12,496 nucleotides of DNA. Source: JAJKIP01 sp040509055 (GTDB taxonomy: Bacteria; Bacteroidota; Bacteroidia; Chitinophagales; Chitinophagaceae). Of the stretch, positions 5,309 to 11,713 are shown one piece after another. Position 1 is the stretch's first letter, and each line of letters begins with the position of its first letter. A program made the position numbers and the translations under genes. Below the pieces are notes generated by a model that was not told the DNA's origin, did not search any database, and worked only from the letters and a program-made list of their open reading frames with translations. The stretch spans positions 1-12,496 of the forward strand of contig JBEVLT010000345.1 of the NCBI GenBank assembly GCA_040509055.1, in the 5' to 3' direction.

Positions 5309-8224
5309 CTATAACAACGCTTCGTGCAATACTTCCACCGGATGTTTGGCTTTGCGTCCCGTACCGTCCTTGACCTGGTGACGGCAGCTGGTGCCGGGCG
5401 CCGCAATGATCGTTTCCTGCGCAGCCGCACGGACAGCAGGAAACAGGACGAGCTCGCCAACCTTCATCGACAGATCATAGTGCTCCTTTTCATAGCCGAA
5501 ACTACCGGCCATGCCGCAGCAGCCGGATGGAATGATCTCTACCGTATAGTTTTCAGGAAGGGATAAAAGCCGGGCCGAAAAATCGGGCGATGACAGCGCT
5601 TTCTGCTGGCAATGCCCGTGCAGCTTTACATGGCGTTTTTCAGAAGTGAATACTTCTTTGCCGATATGGCCTTTGGCTATTTCTCCTGCGATGAACTCAT
5701 CGATCAGGAATACGCGGGTGGCCAGCGCCTTTGCTTTTTCATAATTATCATCATCGGCCAGGTCGATGTACTCATCGCGGAAGGTCAGGATGGCGGACGG
5801 CTCGATGCCGATCAGTGGCGCATCGGCAGTGACGATGGGGTAAAGCAGCGAGATATTTTTGTTGGCGATCTTTTTTGCCTGCCGCAACAGCCCTTTGGAG
5901 AGCCAGGCCCTTCCGCTTTCCGTATGGTCGGGTATTATAACCTGGTATCCGAGCCGCTCCAGCAGTTCGATGGCTTTGATGCCGATAGCCGTATCATTAT
6001 AGTTGGTAAACTCGTCGCAGAACAGGTATACGGTCCTGCCTGCGGCCGGGGCGGATCGCTTTGTTCTGCGTCTGTACCATTTCTTCAGCGTGGTGGCGTA
6101 CAGCGACGGCATAGACCGGTCGGTGGCAAAGCCGGAAAGGCGCTTCACCCATTTGCTTACCCTGCCATTGGTCATGATGAAATTATACAGCCAGGGCCAT
6201 ACGGCGCCTGCTGCAGAGGTCGCGCTGAACCAGGCGATCAGCCGGGAGCGGAAGGGTACGCCATTGGCATCGTAATAATGCTGCAGGAACTCTGCCTTCA
6301 GCTTGGCCACATCCACATTGCTGGGGCACTCGGATTTGCAGCCTTTACAGCTCAGGCACAGGTCCATCACATCATAGATTTCTTTGTGATCGAACCGGTT
6401 CATTTTCTGCGAATGGGTGAGGAACTCCCGGAGTATATTGGCGCGTGCGCGGGTAGTATCCTTTTCATTGCGGGTAGCCATGTAGGAGGGGCACATGGTT
6501 CCGCCGCTGAGCTGGGTCTTGCGGCAGTCGCCGCTGCCGTTGCATTGCTCGGCATGCTGCAGCACATCCTGGTTGTAAAACCGGAAGATGGTTTGGAAGG
6601 GCAGGGTTTGCTGCCCCGGTTCATACCGCAGCATCGTGTTCATCGATGGCGTGTCTACGATCTTGTTGGGATTGAAGATCGCCTGCGGATCCCAGGACTG
6701 CTTCACTTCTTTGAGCAGGTGGTAGTTCTTTTCGCCTACCATTTGCCGGATAAACTCTCCGCGCAGGCGGCCGTCGCCGTGCTCGCCGCTCAGGGAGCCC
6801 TTGTATTTTTTTACCAGCGTGGCAATTTCTTCGGCAATCACCCGGAACAGCCGGTTGCCTTCGCCGGTCTTGAGGTTGATGATCGGTCGCAGGTGGATTT
6901 CGCCGGACCCGGCATGGGCATAATGCACCGAATACAGACCGTATTGCTTCAGTATTTCGTTGAACTCCCTGATATAAGCCGGCAGGTCGTGCACATCAAC
7001 CGCCGTGTCTTCGATCACGGGTACTGCTTTTTCATCGCCCGGCAGGTTGCTCAGCAGGCCCAATCCTGCTTTGCGGAGTGTCCATATTTTTTTGGTATCG
7101 GCGCCAAACAGCAGGGGAAAATGGTAGCCCAGCCCGGCGGCCCGCATGTCTGCCTCGCATTGCTGCGCATCGGCGATGATCTCCTCCCGGGTATTGCGGG
7201 CAAACTCCACCACGAGGATGGCGCCCGGGTCGCCCTGTACAAAGAAGCGGTTCTTCTGCTGCTCGATGTTGTTTTTCGTACACTCCAGTATATAATGATC
7301 GATGAGCTCACTGGCGCTGATGCGGTAGTTAAGCGCAATGAGATTGGCCCGAAGCGATTCGTCGATGGTATGAAAATGCACACAGAGCAAACCCGTTTCT
7401 TTCGGTGGCAGCGGCACTACGTTCAGCGTGATCTCGGTGATAAAGGCCAGGGTGCCTTCCGAACCGGCGATGAGGGAGCAGAAATTAAAATCGGGGCCGC
7501 CGGCGGTAAACGGCGCCATTTCCACCAGCAGGTCCACGGCATATCCTGTGTTTCTCCGCTCTATGGATGGCTTGGGAAACTCTTTCCGGATCTCGTTCTG
7601 GTTCTCATAGTTGCCCAGCAGGCTTCTTATTTTTTTGTAGATAACCGCTTCGAGCGTGCTGCCTTCGCATTTCGCATGAAATTCTTCAAGGCTGGTGGCC
7701 TTGAATTCCGCTTCGCTGCCATCGCTGAGCAGGGCTTTTACGGCGAGCAGGTGCTCGCGGGTGCTGCGGTATACCACCGAGTTGGAGCCGCAGCTGTTAT
7801 TGCCCACCATGCCGCCGATCATGGCGCGGTTGGCCGTGGAGGTTTCAGGTCCGAAGAACAGCCCGTAGGGTTTCAGGAACACGTTCAGTTCGTCGCGGAT
7901 CACGCCGGGCTGCACACGCACCCAGTTTTCGGCGGTGTTCAGTTCCAGTATGCCGGTAAAATGTTTCGATACGTCCACGATGATGCCGCTGCCCACTACC
8001 TGCCCGGCCAGTGATGTGCCGGCGGTGCGCGGTATGAGCGAGGTAGAATGAGCGCCGGCAAAAGCAATCAGTTTTTTAATATCACCGGTGGTACGGGGGA
8101 TAGCTACGGCCAGCGGCATTTCGCGGTAGGCCGAGGCATCGGTAGCGTACAGGGTACGCATGGTGGTATCCGTATACAGTTCTCCTTCCAGCGAGGCGGC
8201 CAGTTGCTGCAGCAGTTCATTCAT
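5309..8224 (-). CDS. FAD-linked oxidase fused to Fe-S/CCG region (YdiJ-like 2-hydroxyacid dehydrogenase)
   Basis: A 971-aa oxidoreductase with the domain order of E. coli YdiJ, a D-2-hydroxyglutarate dehydrogenase, and of D-lactate dehydrogenases. The FAD-binding domain (about 20-270) shows PRTAGTSLAGQ at 65-75 and GMVGNNSCGSNSV at 138-150. The FAD-oxidase C-terminal domain (about 270-535) contains SGEHGDGRLRGE at 479-490. A ferredoxin-like part follows, with Cys561, Cys567 and Cys578 in a first group and CxxCxxCxxxCP at 623-634 in a second. The CCG-type electron-transfer end carries GHCQQKA (Cys872), PSGCCGMAG (Cys902-903) and GTSCRH (Cys947). It would oxidise a D-2-hydroxyacid and pass electrons through the clusters to a quinone or flavoprotein; the substrate cannot be read from sequence. 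ATG at 8224 is chosen over a TTG at 8242. Length is close to YdiJ (about 1,018 aa). No frameshift seen. Confidence 0.93.
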   Translation of the reverse strand: MNELLQQLAASLEGELYTDTTMRTLYATDASAYREMPLAVAIPRTTGDIKKLIAFAGAHSTSLIPRTAGTSLAGQVVGSGIIVDVSKHFTGILELNTAENWVRVQPGVIRDELNVFLKPYGLFFGPETSTANRAMIGGMVGNNSCGSNSVVYRSTREHLLAVKALLSDGSEAEFKATSLEEFHAKCEGSTLEAVIYKKIRSLLGNYENQNEIRKEFPKPSIERRNTGYAVDLLVEMAPFTAGGPDFNFCSLIAGSEGTLAFITEITLNVVPLPPKETGLLCVHFHTIDESLRANLIALNYRISASELIDHYILECTKNNIEQQKNRFFVQGDPGAILVVEFARNTREEIIADAQQCEADMRAAGLGYHFPLLFGADTKKIWTLRKAGLGLLSNLPGDEKAVPVIEDTAVDVHDLPAYIREFNEILKQYGLYSVHYAHAGSGEIHLRPIINLKTGEGNRLFRVIAEEIATLVKKYKGSLSGEHGDGRLRGEFIRQMVGEKNYHLLKEVKQSWDPQAIFNPNKIVDTPSMNTMLRYEPGQQTLPFQTIFRFYNQDVLQHAEQCNGSGDCRKTQLSGGTMCPSYMATRNEKDTTRARANILREFLTHSQKMNRFDHKEIYDVMDLCLSCKGCKSECPSNVDVAKLKAEFLQHYYDANGVPFRSRLIAWFSATSAAGAVWPWLYNFIMTNGRVSKWVKRLSGFATDRSMPSLYATTLKKWYRRRTKRSAPAAGRTVYLFCDEFTNYNDTAIGIKAIELLERLGYQVIIPDHTESGRAWLSKGLLRQAKKIANKNISLLYPIVTADAPLIGIEPSAILTFRDEYIDLADDDNYEKAKALATRVFLIDEFIAGEIAKGHIGKEVFTSEKRHVKLHGHCQQKALSSPDFSARLLSLPENYTVEIIPSGCCGMAGSFGYEKEHYDLSMKVGELVLFPAVRAAAQETIIAAPGTSCRHQVKDGTGRKAKHPVEVLHEALL

Positions 8225-8262
8225 GGTAGACACGGGTAGCAATACATCTTAAAACAGGTGCG

Positions 8263-8289
8263 CAAATTTAACCGAATGGTTTATTCAAA
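8263..8289 (-). promoter_or_regulatory. Bacteroidota-type promoter for the FAD/Fe-S oxidase
   Basis: On the minus strand TAAATTTG (8270-8263) is an exact TAnnTTTG -7 box. TTTG (8289-8286) lies 15 bp upstream, slightly closer than the usual -33 spacing. Transcription would begin near 8256, leaving a leader of about 30 nt before the ATG at 8224. Confidence 0.55.
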
Positions 8290-8313
8290 GCCGGGCGACC
8301 GTAAAATAGTTGG

Positions 8314-8344
8314 CAACCGGTTGATAACCGCTAACGACTGTTAG
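8314..8344. promoter_or_regulatory. Palindrome cluster, possible operator between divergent promoters
   Basis: CAACCGGTTG (8314-8323) is a perfect 10-bp palindrome. Its right half also pairs as GGTT-GAT-AACC (8319-8329), and CTAAC-GACT-GTTAG follows (8331-8344). The cluster sits upstream of both divergent promoters, where a regulator could act on the oxidase and on the membrane-protein pair together. No regulator gene is present in the window. The symmetry is seen; operator function is inferred. Confidence 0.4.
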
Positions 8345-8373
8345 ATATTTAGTGTAAAATATTTTTCAGAAAG

Positions 8374-8404
8374 TTTTGAAAATTCAATATTACGACTACC
8401 TTTG
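8374..8404 (+). promoter_or_regulatory. Bacteroidota-type promoter for the FRNGR membrane-protein pair
   Basis: TTTTG (8374-8378) serves as the -33 element and TACCTTTG (8397-8404) is an exact TAnnTTTG -7 box, 18 bp apart, in an A+T-rich stretch. Transcription would begin near 8411, about 17 nt before the ATG at 8428. This is the best promoter match in the window. Confidence 0.75.
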
Positions 8405-8427
8405 TGATGTCTTAACCGAAATCATTC

Positions 8428-8787
8428 ATGAATACGCTCGCTTATATCATCTATCTTTTTATCACCTATATCATTACCGTGCATGTCGGGCTGATCTTTT
8501 TCCGCAACGGCCGGGTGTATATCCTCCGGCTGCTGCACGGAGATGAAAAGCTGACCGGGTTTATCAACCGGCTGCTGCTTACCGGCTATTACCTGGTCAA
8601 CCTGGGTTATGCTGCGCTGATGATCAGCTTCTGGAAAACCGTTACCGGCTGGGTAGACCTGCTGGTGACCGTCGGCACGGTTACAGGCAAGATACTGCTC
8701 ACCCTTGCCGTCATGCACTTTTTGAATATGTCCGTCATCCTGCTGCTCAACCACCACCATCAATCTGTTGTTAACAATAAAACATAG
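8428..8787 (+). CDS. Three-helix membrane protein with FRNGR motif, copy 1
   Basis: A 119-aa inner-membrane protein that I do not recognise as a characterised family. Hydrophobic helices lie at about 5-24, 48-68 and 80-107, and the protein ends with a short His/Asn-rich tail (LNHHHQSVVNNKT). Straight after helix 1 comes FFRNGRVYILRLLHG (24-38), and NRLLLTGYYLVNLG (47-60) leads into helix 2. Both stretches recur in the next gene, so the two are paralogues from a tandem duplication. The genes are 3 nt apart, so translational coupling is likely. An exact TAnnTTTG promoter lies 24 nt upstream, and a strong terminator follows the second gene, so the pair forms a compact two-gene operon. It is divergent from the oxidase, which may share its regulation. 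Function unknown. Confidence 0.85.
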   Translation: MNTLAYIIYLFITYIITVHVGLIFFRNGRVYILRLLHGDEKLTGFINRLLLTGYYLVNLGYAALMISFWKTVTGWVDLLVTVGTVTGKILLTLAVMHFLNMSVILLLNHHHQSVVNNKT

Positions 8788-8790
8788 CAT

Positions 8791-9201
8791 ATGCAAACCT
8801 CTTTGAACTTCATCGCCTATCTCGTGTATCTGCCTGTCGTGATCGTGCTTACCTGGTATGTAGCCCGTGTTCTGTTCAGGAACGGCCGGATCTTTATGCT
8901 GGATATCTTTCACGGCAAGGCTGATATAGCCCTCTCTACCAACCGTCTTTTCGAAACCGGTTTTTACCTGCTCAATCTTGGGTTCGCCTTCCTGGTGATG
9001 GAGATTTCCGGCGATATCGAAAGCAACCGTACGCTGATGGAAATACTGAGCCATAAAATAGGCGGGTTCAGCATTTACCTGGGCATCATGCTCTTTTTCA
9101 ATCTTTACCTGTTCTTTCGCGGCCGCCGTATTTCCCGTGCAAAAGCCCAGCCCGGCAAGCCGGCCGTACAGGGTTTGCAGGGAGAGGGGGCTGTCCGGTA
9201 A
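8791..9201 (+). CDS. Three-helix membrane protein with FRNGR motif, copy 2
   Basis: A 136-aa paralogue of the preceding protein. Helices lie at about 6-28, 53-71 and 90-109. The shared signatures are LFRNGRIFMLDIFHGK (28-43) and NRLFETGFYLLNLGFAFLVM (51-70). It differs in the loop between helices 2 and 3, which is acidic here (EISGDIESNRTLMEIL), and in a basic tail, FRGRRISRAKAQPGK, absent from copy 1. By the positive-inside rule that tail should be cytoplasmic. The retained motifs and diverged loops suggest that the two copies have specialised or form a heteromer, which is inference. Starts 3 nt after the stop of copy 1 and ends 31 bp before a strong terminator. Confidence 0.85.
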   Translation: MQTSLNFIAYLVYLPVVIVLTWYVARVLFRNGRIFMLDIFHGKADIALSTNRLFETGFYLLNLGFAFLVMEISGDIESNRTLMEILSHKIGGFSIYLGIMLFFNLYLFFRGRRISRAKAQPGKPAVQGLQGEGAVR

Positions 9202-9232
9202 GAACCAGCTTCTCTTGCTCCTGTCATTTTTC

Positions 9233-9259
9233 AACTCCTGCTGCAACAGGAGTTTTTTT
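9233..9259 (+). terminator. Intrinsic terminator after the FRNGR pair
   Basis: AACTCCTG (9233-9240), loop CTGCAA, CAGGAGTT (9247-9254): a perfect 8-bp stem whose last two T belong to a run of seven T ending at 9259. Typical rho-independent terminator. Confidence 0.85.
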
Positions 9260-9573
9260 ATGCTACCGGCAAGCTGGTCTGGCAATCTGGTGCTGCGAAG
9301 CTTTATTATACAGGGTATTTACGGCCACGGCCAGGCTGTGATTTTCTTATGTCCCGGGTCTGAATACCCGGTAATGGGGCATGTCAGCAATTGTTAGCAT
9401 ATCCGGATTTATTCGCGTTGCATCGGCCTTCTAATGGCACCTGTGGCTAAAGCCAGCTGGTTTTTCGTAGTCGTTCCGGTCCGGAGACCGGGCAATAAGA
9501 CGTCTTGGTAGCCCTGCCTATTCCGCGCCATCCTTGTAAAAGCACTCTGGCATATTTTTCCGGGTTGGCTGGT
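9260..9573. other. Gene-free stretch with three stem-loops and a palindrome
   Basis: No supported gene lies here. It holds CCGGGT-CTGAAT-ACCCGG (9354-9371), TGGC-TAAA-GCCA (9444-9455) running into the palindrome CCAGCTGG (9453-9460) and five T, CCGGTC-CGGA-GACCGG (9476-9491), and the perfect palindrome AAGACGTCTT (9497-9506). It leads into the four-helix membrane protein gene, so part of it is likely a leader or control region. No known riboswitch was recognised. The frame of the membrane protein is open from 9505, but the residues it would add do not look like protein. Confidence 0.45.
9534..9560 (+). promoter_or_regulatory. Weak promoter candidate before the four-helix membrane protein
   Basis: TTG (9534-9536) is followed after 16 bp by TATTTTTC (9553-9560), which matches TAnnTTTG except for the final base. 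The implied start near 9567 leaves a leader of only about 7 nt before the ATG at 9574. Weak support. Confidence 0.3.
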
Positions 9574-10095
9574 ATGTTCAGGAAGATCAGTTTCAGGAGT
9601 ACGATGGGCTATGCCCTGGCCGCAGCGGTGCTGTTTTGCATCCCTGTAGCCGTTTATATCTCCAGGGCCGTGTACCGTGCATCCTGGCTGCTTTACGCAG
9701 GCAGCTTTTTATTTTTCGTAGTCATGTGGATGCATACCCTGCATGATTGCCGTCAAAGAGGATACAATGAAAGTACGGTGGCGATGGTTTTTGGAGCACA
9801 TGTGGCGACGGTTCTGGGCGTGCTGCTGGCCACCTTTTTTTCATTCCTGCTGCTTGTGGCTTTTGTGCCGGGATTTCTTCACGCTGGCATGGCGCATAAA
9901 ACGCTCGCAGGCGAACCGGTGAATGTCATCCATGACAAAACGAATGGCCTGAGTTTTCAGGTATTCTTTGCCGCAACGATTATCAATTTCAGCGCAGGAT
10001 CCTTTTCCGGCATCATTCTTCCGTTCTATGCCAGTCGGGACCAGGTGCGTGATCCGGGCGATCCGGCTCCGCTGCACCAGCGTGGCGTGAAATAA
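9574..10095 (+). CDS. Four-helix membrane protein, function unknown
   Basis: A 173-aa integral membrane protein that I cannot assign to a known family. Hydrophobic segments lie at about 11-30, 36-56, 68-100 (long, perhaps bent) and 129-152. Between the second and third is a short polar loop with Cys and His (MHTLHDCRQRGYNEST), and the protein ends in a polar tail. The N-terminal MFRKISFRST is basic, so it should face the cytoplasm. ATG at 9574 is preferred to an upstream GTG-type start at 9505, which would add a polar, Pro-rich stretch and overlap the palindrome there. The overall look resembles DUF4199-like Bacteroidota membrane proteins, but that is only an impression. The next gene follows after 27 bp on the same strand, so the two are probably co-transcribed. 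Confidence 0.8.
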   Translation: MFRKISFRSTMGYALAAAVLFCIPVAVYISRAVYRASWLLYAGSFLFFVVMWMHTLHDCRQRGYNESTVAMVFGAHVATVLGVLLATFFSFLLLVAFVPGFLHAGMAHKTLAGEPVNVIHDKTNGLSFQVFFAATIINFSAGSFSGIILPFYASRDQVRDPGDPAPLHQRGVK

Positions 10096-10122
10096 ATGTC
10101 TTGCATGCTCAACTACTATTGA

Positions 10123-10782
10123 ATGGCTAACCCGGTTAACAATACAAAGTCTGCTTCGGGACCGGCGGTACCGGTACAGCGCAAAGGTGCGGGCTCGGAT
10201 ACGCGTTATAGCGTCCGCCTGCCCGATGGACAGGCTGCGCAACAATTATTTGAAAAGGCAAGACTCAATTTGCTCAACGTGAACAGCTGGCGGGCGCTGG
10301 CAGGATCCGGGGCTGTTTTCCGGATTGTCAACGAAAGCGGCGAAGAAGTAAACGGGCTGGTTCAGCAAGGACATTATTTACGGATCAGTATTCCTGCTAT
10401 ACCCGGCAACAAAGCAGGGCAGGGGAGCGAATGGGTACAGGTGGAAAAAATAGAAGAGGGCAAAATCAAATACCATGAATTCATTGCAATACGGGTCAGG
10501 CCTGCGTCGCCGCCTTTTGCCCCGGGTGCGGAAACAGCCCACTTTTTTTCCAGCGAATCAACCAGTAGTTTTTGCGTGGTACGCAACAATAACAGGATTA
10601 CCGCCTCTGTATCGGGCCGTAACGAACTACCCAATACCCAAACCCGCAACTGGCTGACAGGGCTGCGAAACCTGATCGTCGCCGCCGGTGCTATGCTTGG
10701 CCTGAACAAGCCCCAGTGGAAAAGCCTGGTAAAAGGCATTATCCGGAACCGAAAGCCATCGCAGGAAAAGAAAGCATCCTGA
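10123..10782 (+). CDS. Conserved-looking soluble protein, function unknown
   Basis: A 219-aa protein without signal peptide or clear membrane helix. Residues 1-25 are low-complexity and probably flexible. The region about 26-165 alternates charged helices (AQQLFEKARLNLLNVNSW) with beta-rich stretches (GSGAVFRIVNESGEEV, FIAIRVRP, SFCVVRNNNRITASVSGRNE). A helical segment, NWLTGLRNLIVAAGAMLGL, follows near 178-196, then a strongly basic tail. That helix is only moderately hydrophobic and could be amphipathic or peripheral to the membrane. It probably belongs to one operon with the four-helix membrane protein 27 bp upstream, since no promoter is visible between them. I do not recognise a named domain. 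Composition and codon use look like the neighbours, so there is no sign of recent transfer. Confidence 0.75.
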   Translation: MANPVNNTKSASGPAVPVQRKGAGSDTRYSVRLPDGQAAQQLFEKARLNLLNVNSWRALAGSGAVFRIVNESGEEVNGLVQQGHYLRISIPAIPGNKAGQGSEWVQVEKIEEGKIKYHEFIAIRVRPASPPFAPGAETAHFFSSESTSSFCVVRNNNRITASVSGRNELPNTQTRNWLTGLRNLIVAAGAMLGLNKPQWKSLVKGIIRNRKPSQEKKAS

Positions 10783-10800
10783 TTTGTGGAATTCTATCCT

Positions 10801-10838
10801 CACTCTAACCCGTTGATTTAGTGTGGCAGATTTTTTTT
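10801..10838 (+). terminator. Probable terminator after the soluble unknown gene
   Basis: CACTCTAA (10801-10808) pairs with TTAGTGTG (10818-10825), seven of eight positions, around a 9-base loop. A run of eight T follows after five bases (10831-10838). The stem is weaker and further from the T-run than in a textbook case. Confidence 0.5.
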
Positions 10839-10868
10839 AAACAACATAACAGGAAATGATTACAATGC

Positions 10869-10883
10869 TGGTACGGTAGTTGA
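10869..10883 (+). promoter_or_regulatory. Sigma-54-like element before the glycine-zipper lipoprotein
   Basis: TGGTACGGTAGTTGA resembles the RpoN consensus TGGCACG-N4-TTGC: the -24 GG and the spacing fit, but the base after TTG is A where the -12 C is expected. Transcription would begin near 10895, about 31 nt before the ATG at 10926. No exact TAnnTTTG box is visible in this gap, which makes the alternative worth noting. Confidence 0.35.
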
Positions 10884-10925
10884 AATACATGCCGTGTAAT
10901 AAGATCGTTCATTAAATCAACGTAT

Positions 10926-11285
10926 ATGAAAAAGTTTATTTTGGTAGTGGCTGTTGCAGCCAGTTTGGGTGCTTGTAAGAGCCGCGAAGAAAAAACGCTG
11001 GATGCACAGTCGCCTGCTGCGACTGAAACGGTAAAACAGCCAGTGGTGGTGCAACGTGAAGTCCACTATGTTACACAACCGGCGCAGCCTGCAGCACAAA
11101 CGCAGAAAAAAGGCTGGAGTAAAGCGGCTACCGGTGCCGTGATCGGTGGTACCTCAGGTGCTGCGGTAGGAGCGCTGGTGAGCAAGAAAAAAGGTAAAGG
11201 CGCTGTGATCGGAGGTGTGGTAGGTGCAGGTGCCGGTTACCTGATCGGCCGGAGCAAGGATAAAAAAGATGGAAGAGTGCAATAA
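10926..11285 (+). CDS. Glycine-zipper lipoprotein (YMGG-like)
   Basis: A 119-aa exported lipoprotein. MKKFILVVAVAASLGAC is a signal peptide ending in the lipobox LGAC (Cys17); the mature protein starts CKSREEK. A Gln/Pro/Ala/Val-rich linker spans about 25-60. The second half carries glycine-zipper repeats, ATGAVIGGTSGAAVGALV (68-85) and GAVIGGVVGAGAGYLIG (92-108), split by the basic turn SKKKGKG. Such glycine zippers pack as paired membrane helices and are common in small stress or envelope lipoproteins (the OsmB/YMGG type). It should sit in the outer membrane with the zipper inserted or stacked against lipid. It is a single-gene unit: a sigma-54-like element lies upstream and its own 13-bp terminator follows. 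Exact function unknown. Confidence 0.9.
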   Translation: MKKFILVVAVAASLGACKSREEKTLDAQSPAATETVKQPVVVQREVHYVTQPAQPAAQTQKKGWSKAATGAVIGGTSGAAVGALVSKKKGKGAVIGGVVGAGAGYLIGRSKDKKDGRVQ

Positions 11286-11307
11286 TATTTTCGATCTGAC
11301 TGATAAG

Positions 11308-11340
11308 AGGGCTTATACCTGTAAAAGGTATAGGCCCTTT
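11308..11340 (+). terminator. Intrinsic terminator after the glycine-zipper lipoprotein
   Basis: AGGGCTTATACCT (11308-11320), loop GTAAA, AGGTATAGGCCCT (11326-11338): a 13-bp stem with a single G-U wobble, followed by T-rich sequence (TTTCGTTTG). Strong rho-independent terminator. Confidence 0.85.
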
Positions 11341-11350
11341 CGTTTGCCTT

Positions 11351-11358
11351 TACCTTTG
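11351..11358 (+). promoter_or_regulatory. -7 box for the SMR transporter gene
   Basis: TACCTTTG is an exact TAnnTTTG box ending 20 nt before the ATG at 11379. The -33 position falls inside the preceding terminator hairpin and shows no TTG, so the promoter may be weak or need an activator. Confidence 0.5.
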
Positions 11359-11378
11359 GTATATCAAATCCTATCGCT

Positions 11379-11702
11379 ATGGGCTATTTATTTCTACTCC
11401 TGACCATCGTGTCCGAAAGCGCGGCCGTACTGTTTATGAAAGCATCGCAGGGATTTCATCATAAGGGACAGGCGGCCATAGCCGTGGTGGCCTATATCCT
11501 GAGTTTCGTGTTTCTTACCCTCGCATTGAAGCACCTGCCGGTAGGGCTGGCCAATGCTATATGGGCCGGCACCAGCACGGTGCTGGTAGCCCTGCTGGGA
11601 ATTGCTTTTTTCGGGGAGCGCGTCACGGCACTGCAATTCGTTTTCCTGGCCCTTATTGTGATCGGCCTGGTAGGCCTGGGCATGGCAAGGCCGACTGAGT
11701 AG
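11379..11702 (+). CDS. Small multidrug resistance (SMR) transporter
   Basis: A 107-aa four-helix transporter of the SMR family (EmrE is 110 aa). SMR proteins work as antiparallel dimers in the inner membrane and export cationic compounds or guanidinium in exchange for protons. The proton/substrate-coupling glutamate is present as Glu13 (EmrE Glu14), with FMKASQGF following as in EmrE LMKFSEGF, Tyr39 matching EmrE Tyr40, and Trp62 in ANAIWAG matching EmrE Trp63. The position of EmrE Tyr60, normally Tyr in the AYA[IV]W motif, is Asn59 here, which may change the substrate range. It cannot be decided from sequence whether this is a drug-type (EmrE/Qac) or guanidinium-type (Gdx/SugE) member. No partner SMR gene lies beside it, so a homodimer is likely. 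Converges on the TonB-like gene with an 11-bp gap. Confidence 0.92.
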   Translation: MGYLFLLLTIVSESAAVLFMKASQGFHHKGQAAIAVVAYILSFVFLTLALKHLPVGLANAIWAGTSTVLVALLGIAFFGERVTALQFVFLALIVIGLVGLGMARPTE

Positions 11703-11713
11703 CCGGCAGCAGG

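Noticed and set aside
5612..8014. 800-codon open frame on the plus strand
   Set aside because: It lies wholly antisense to the FAD/Fe-S oxidase, whose domains are unmistakable. The translation shows no family motif, and long antisense frames arise from codon bias.
8422..9285. 287-codon open frame on the minus strand
   Set aside because: It is antisense to both FRNGR membrane genes and the terminator. Its polar His/Gln-rich product is typical of a shadow of hydrophobic coding sequence.
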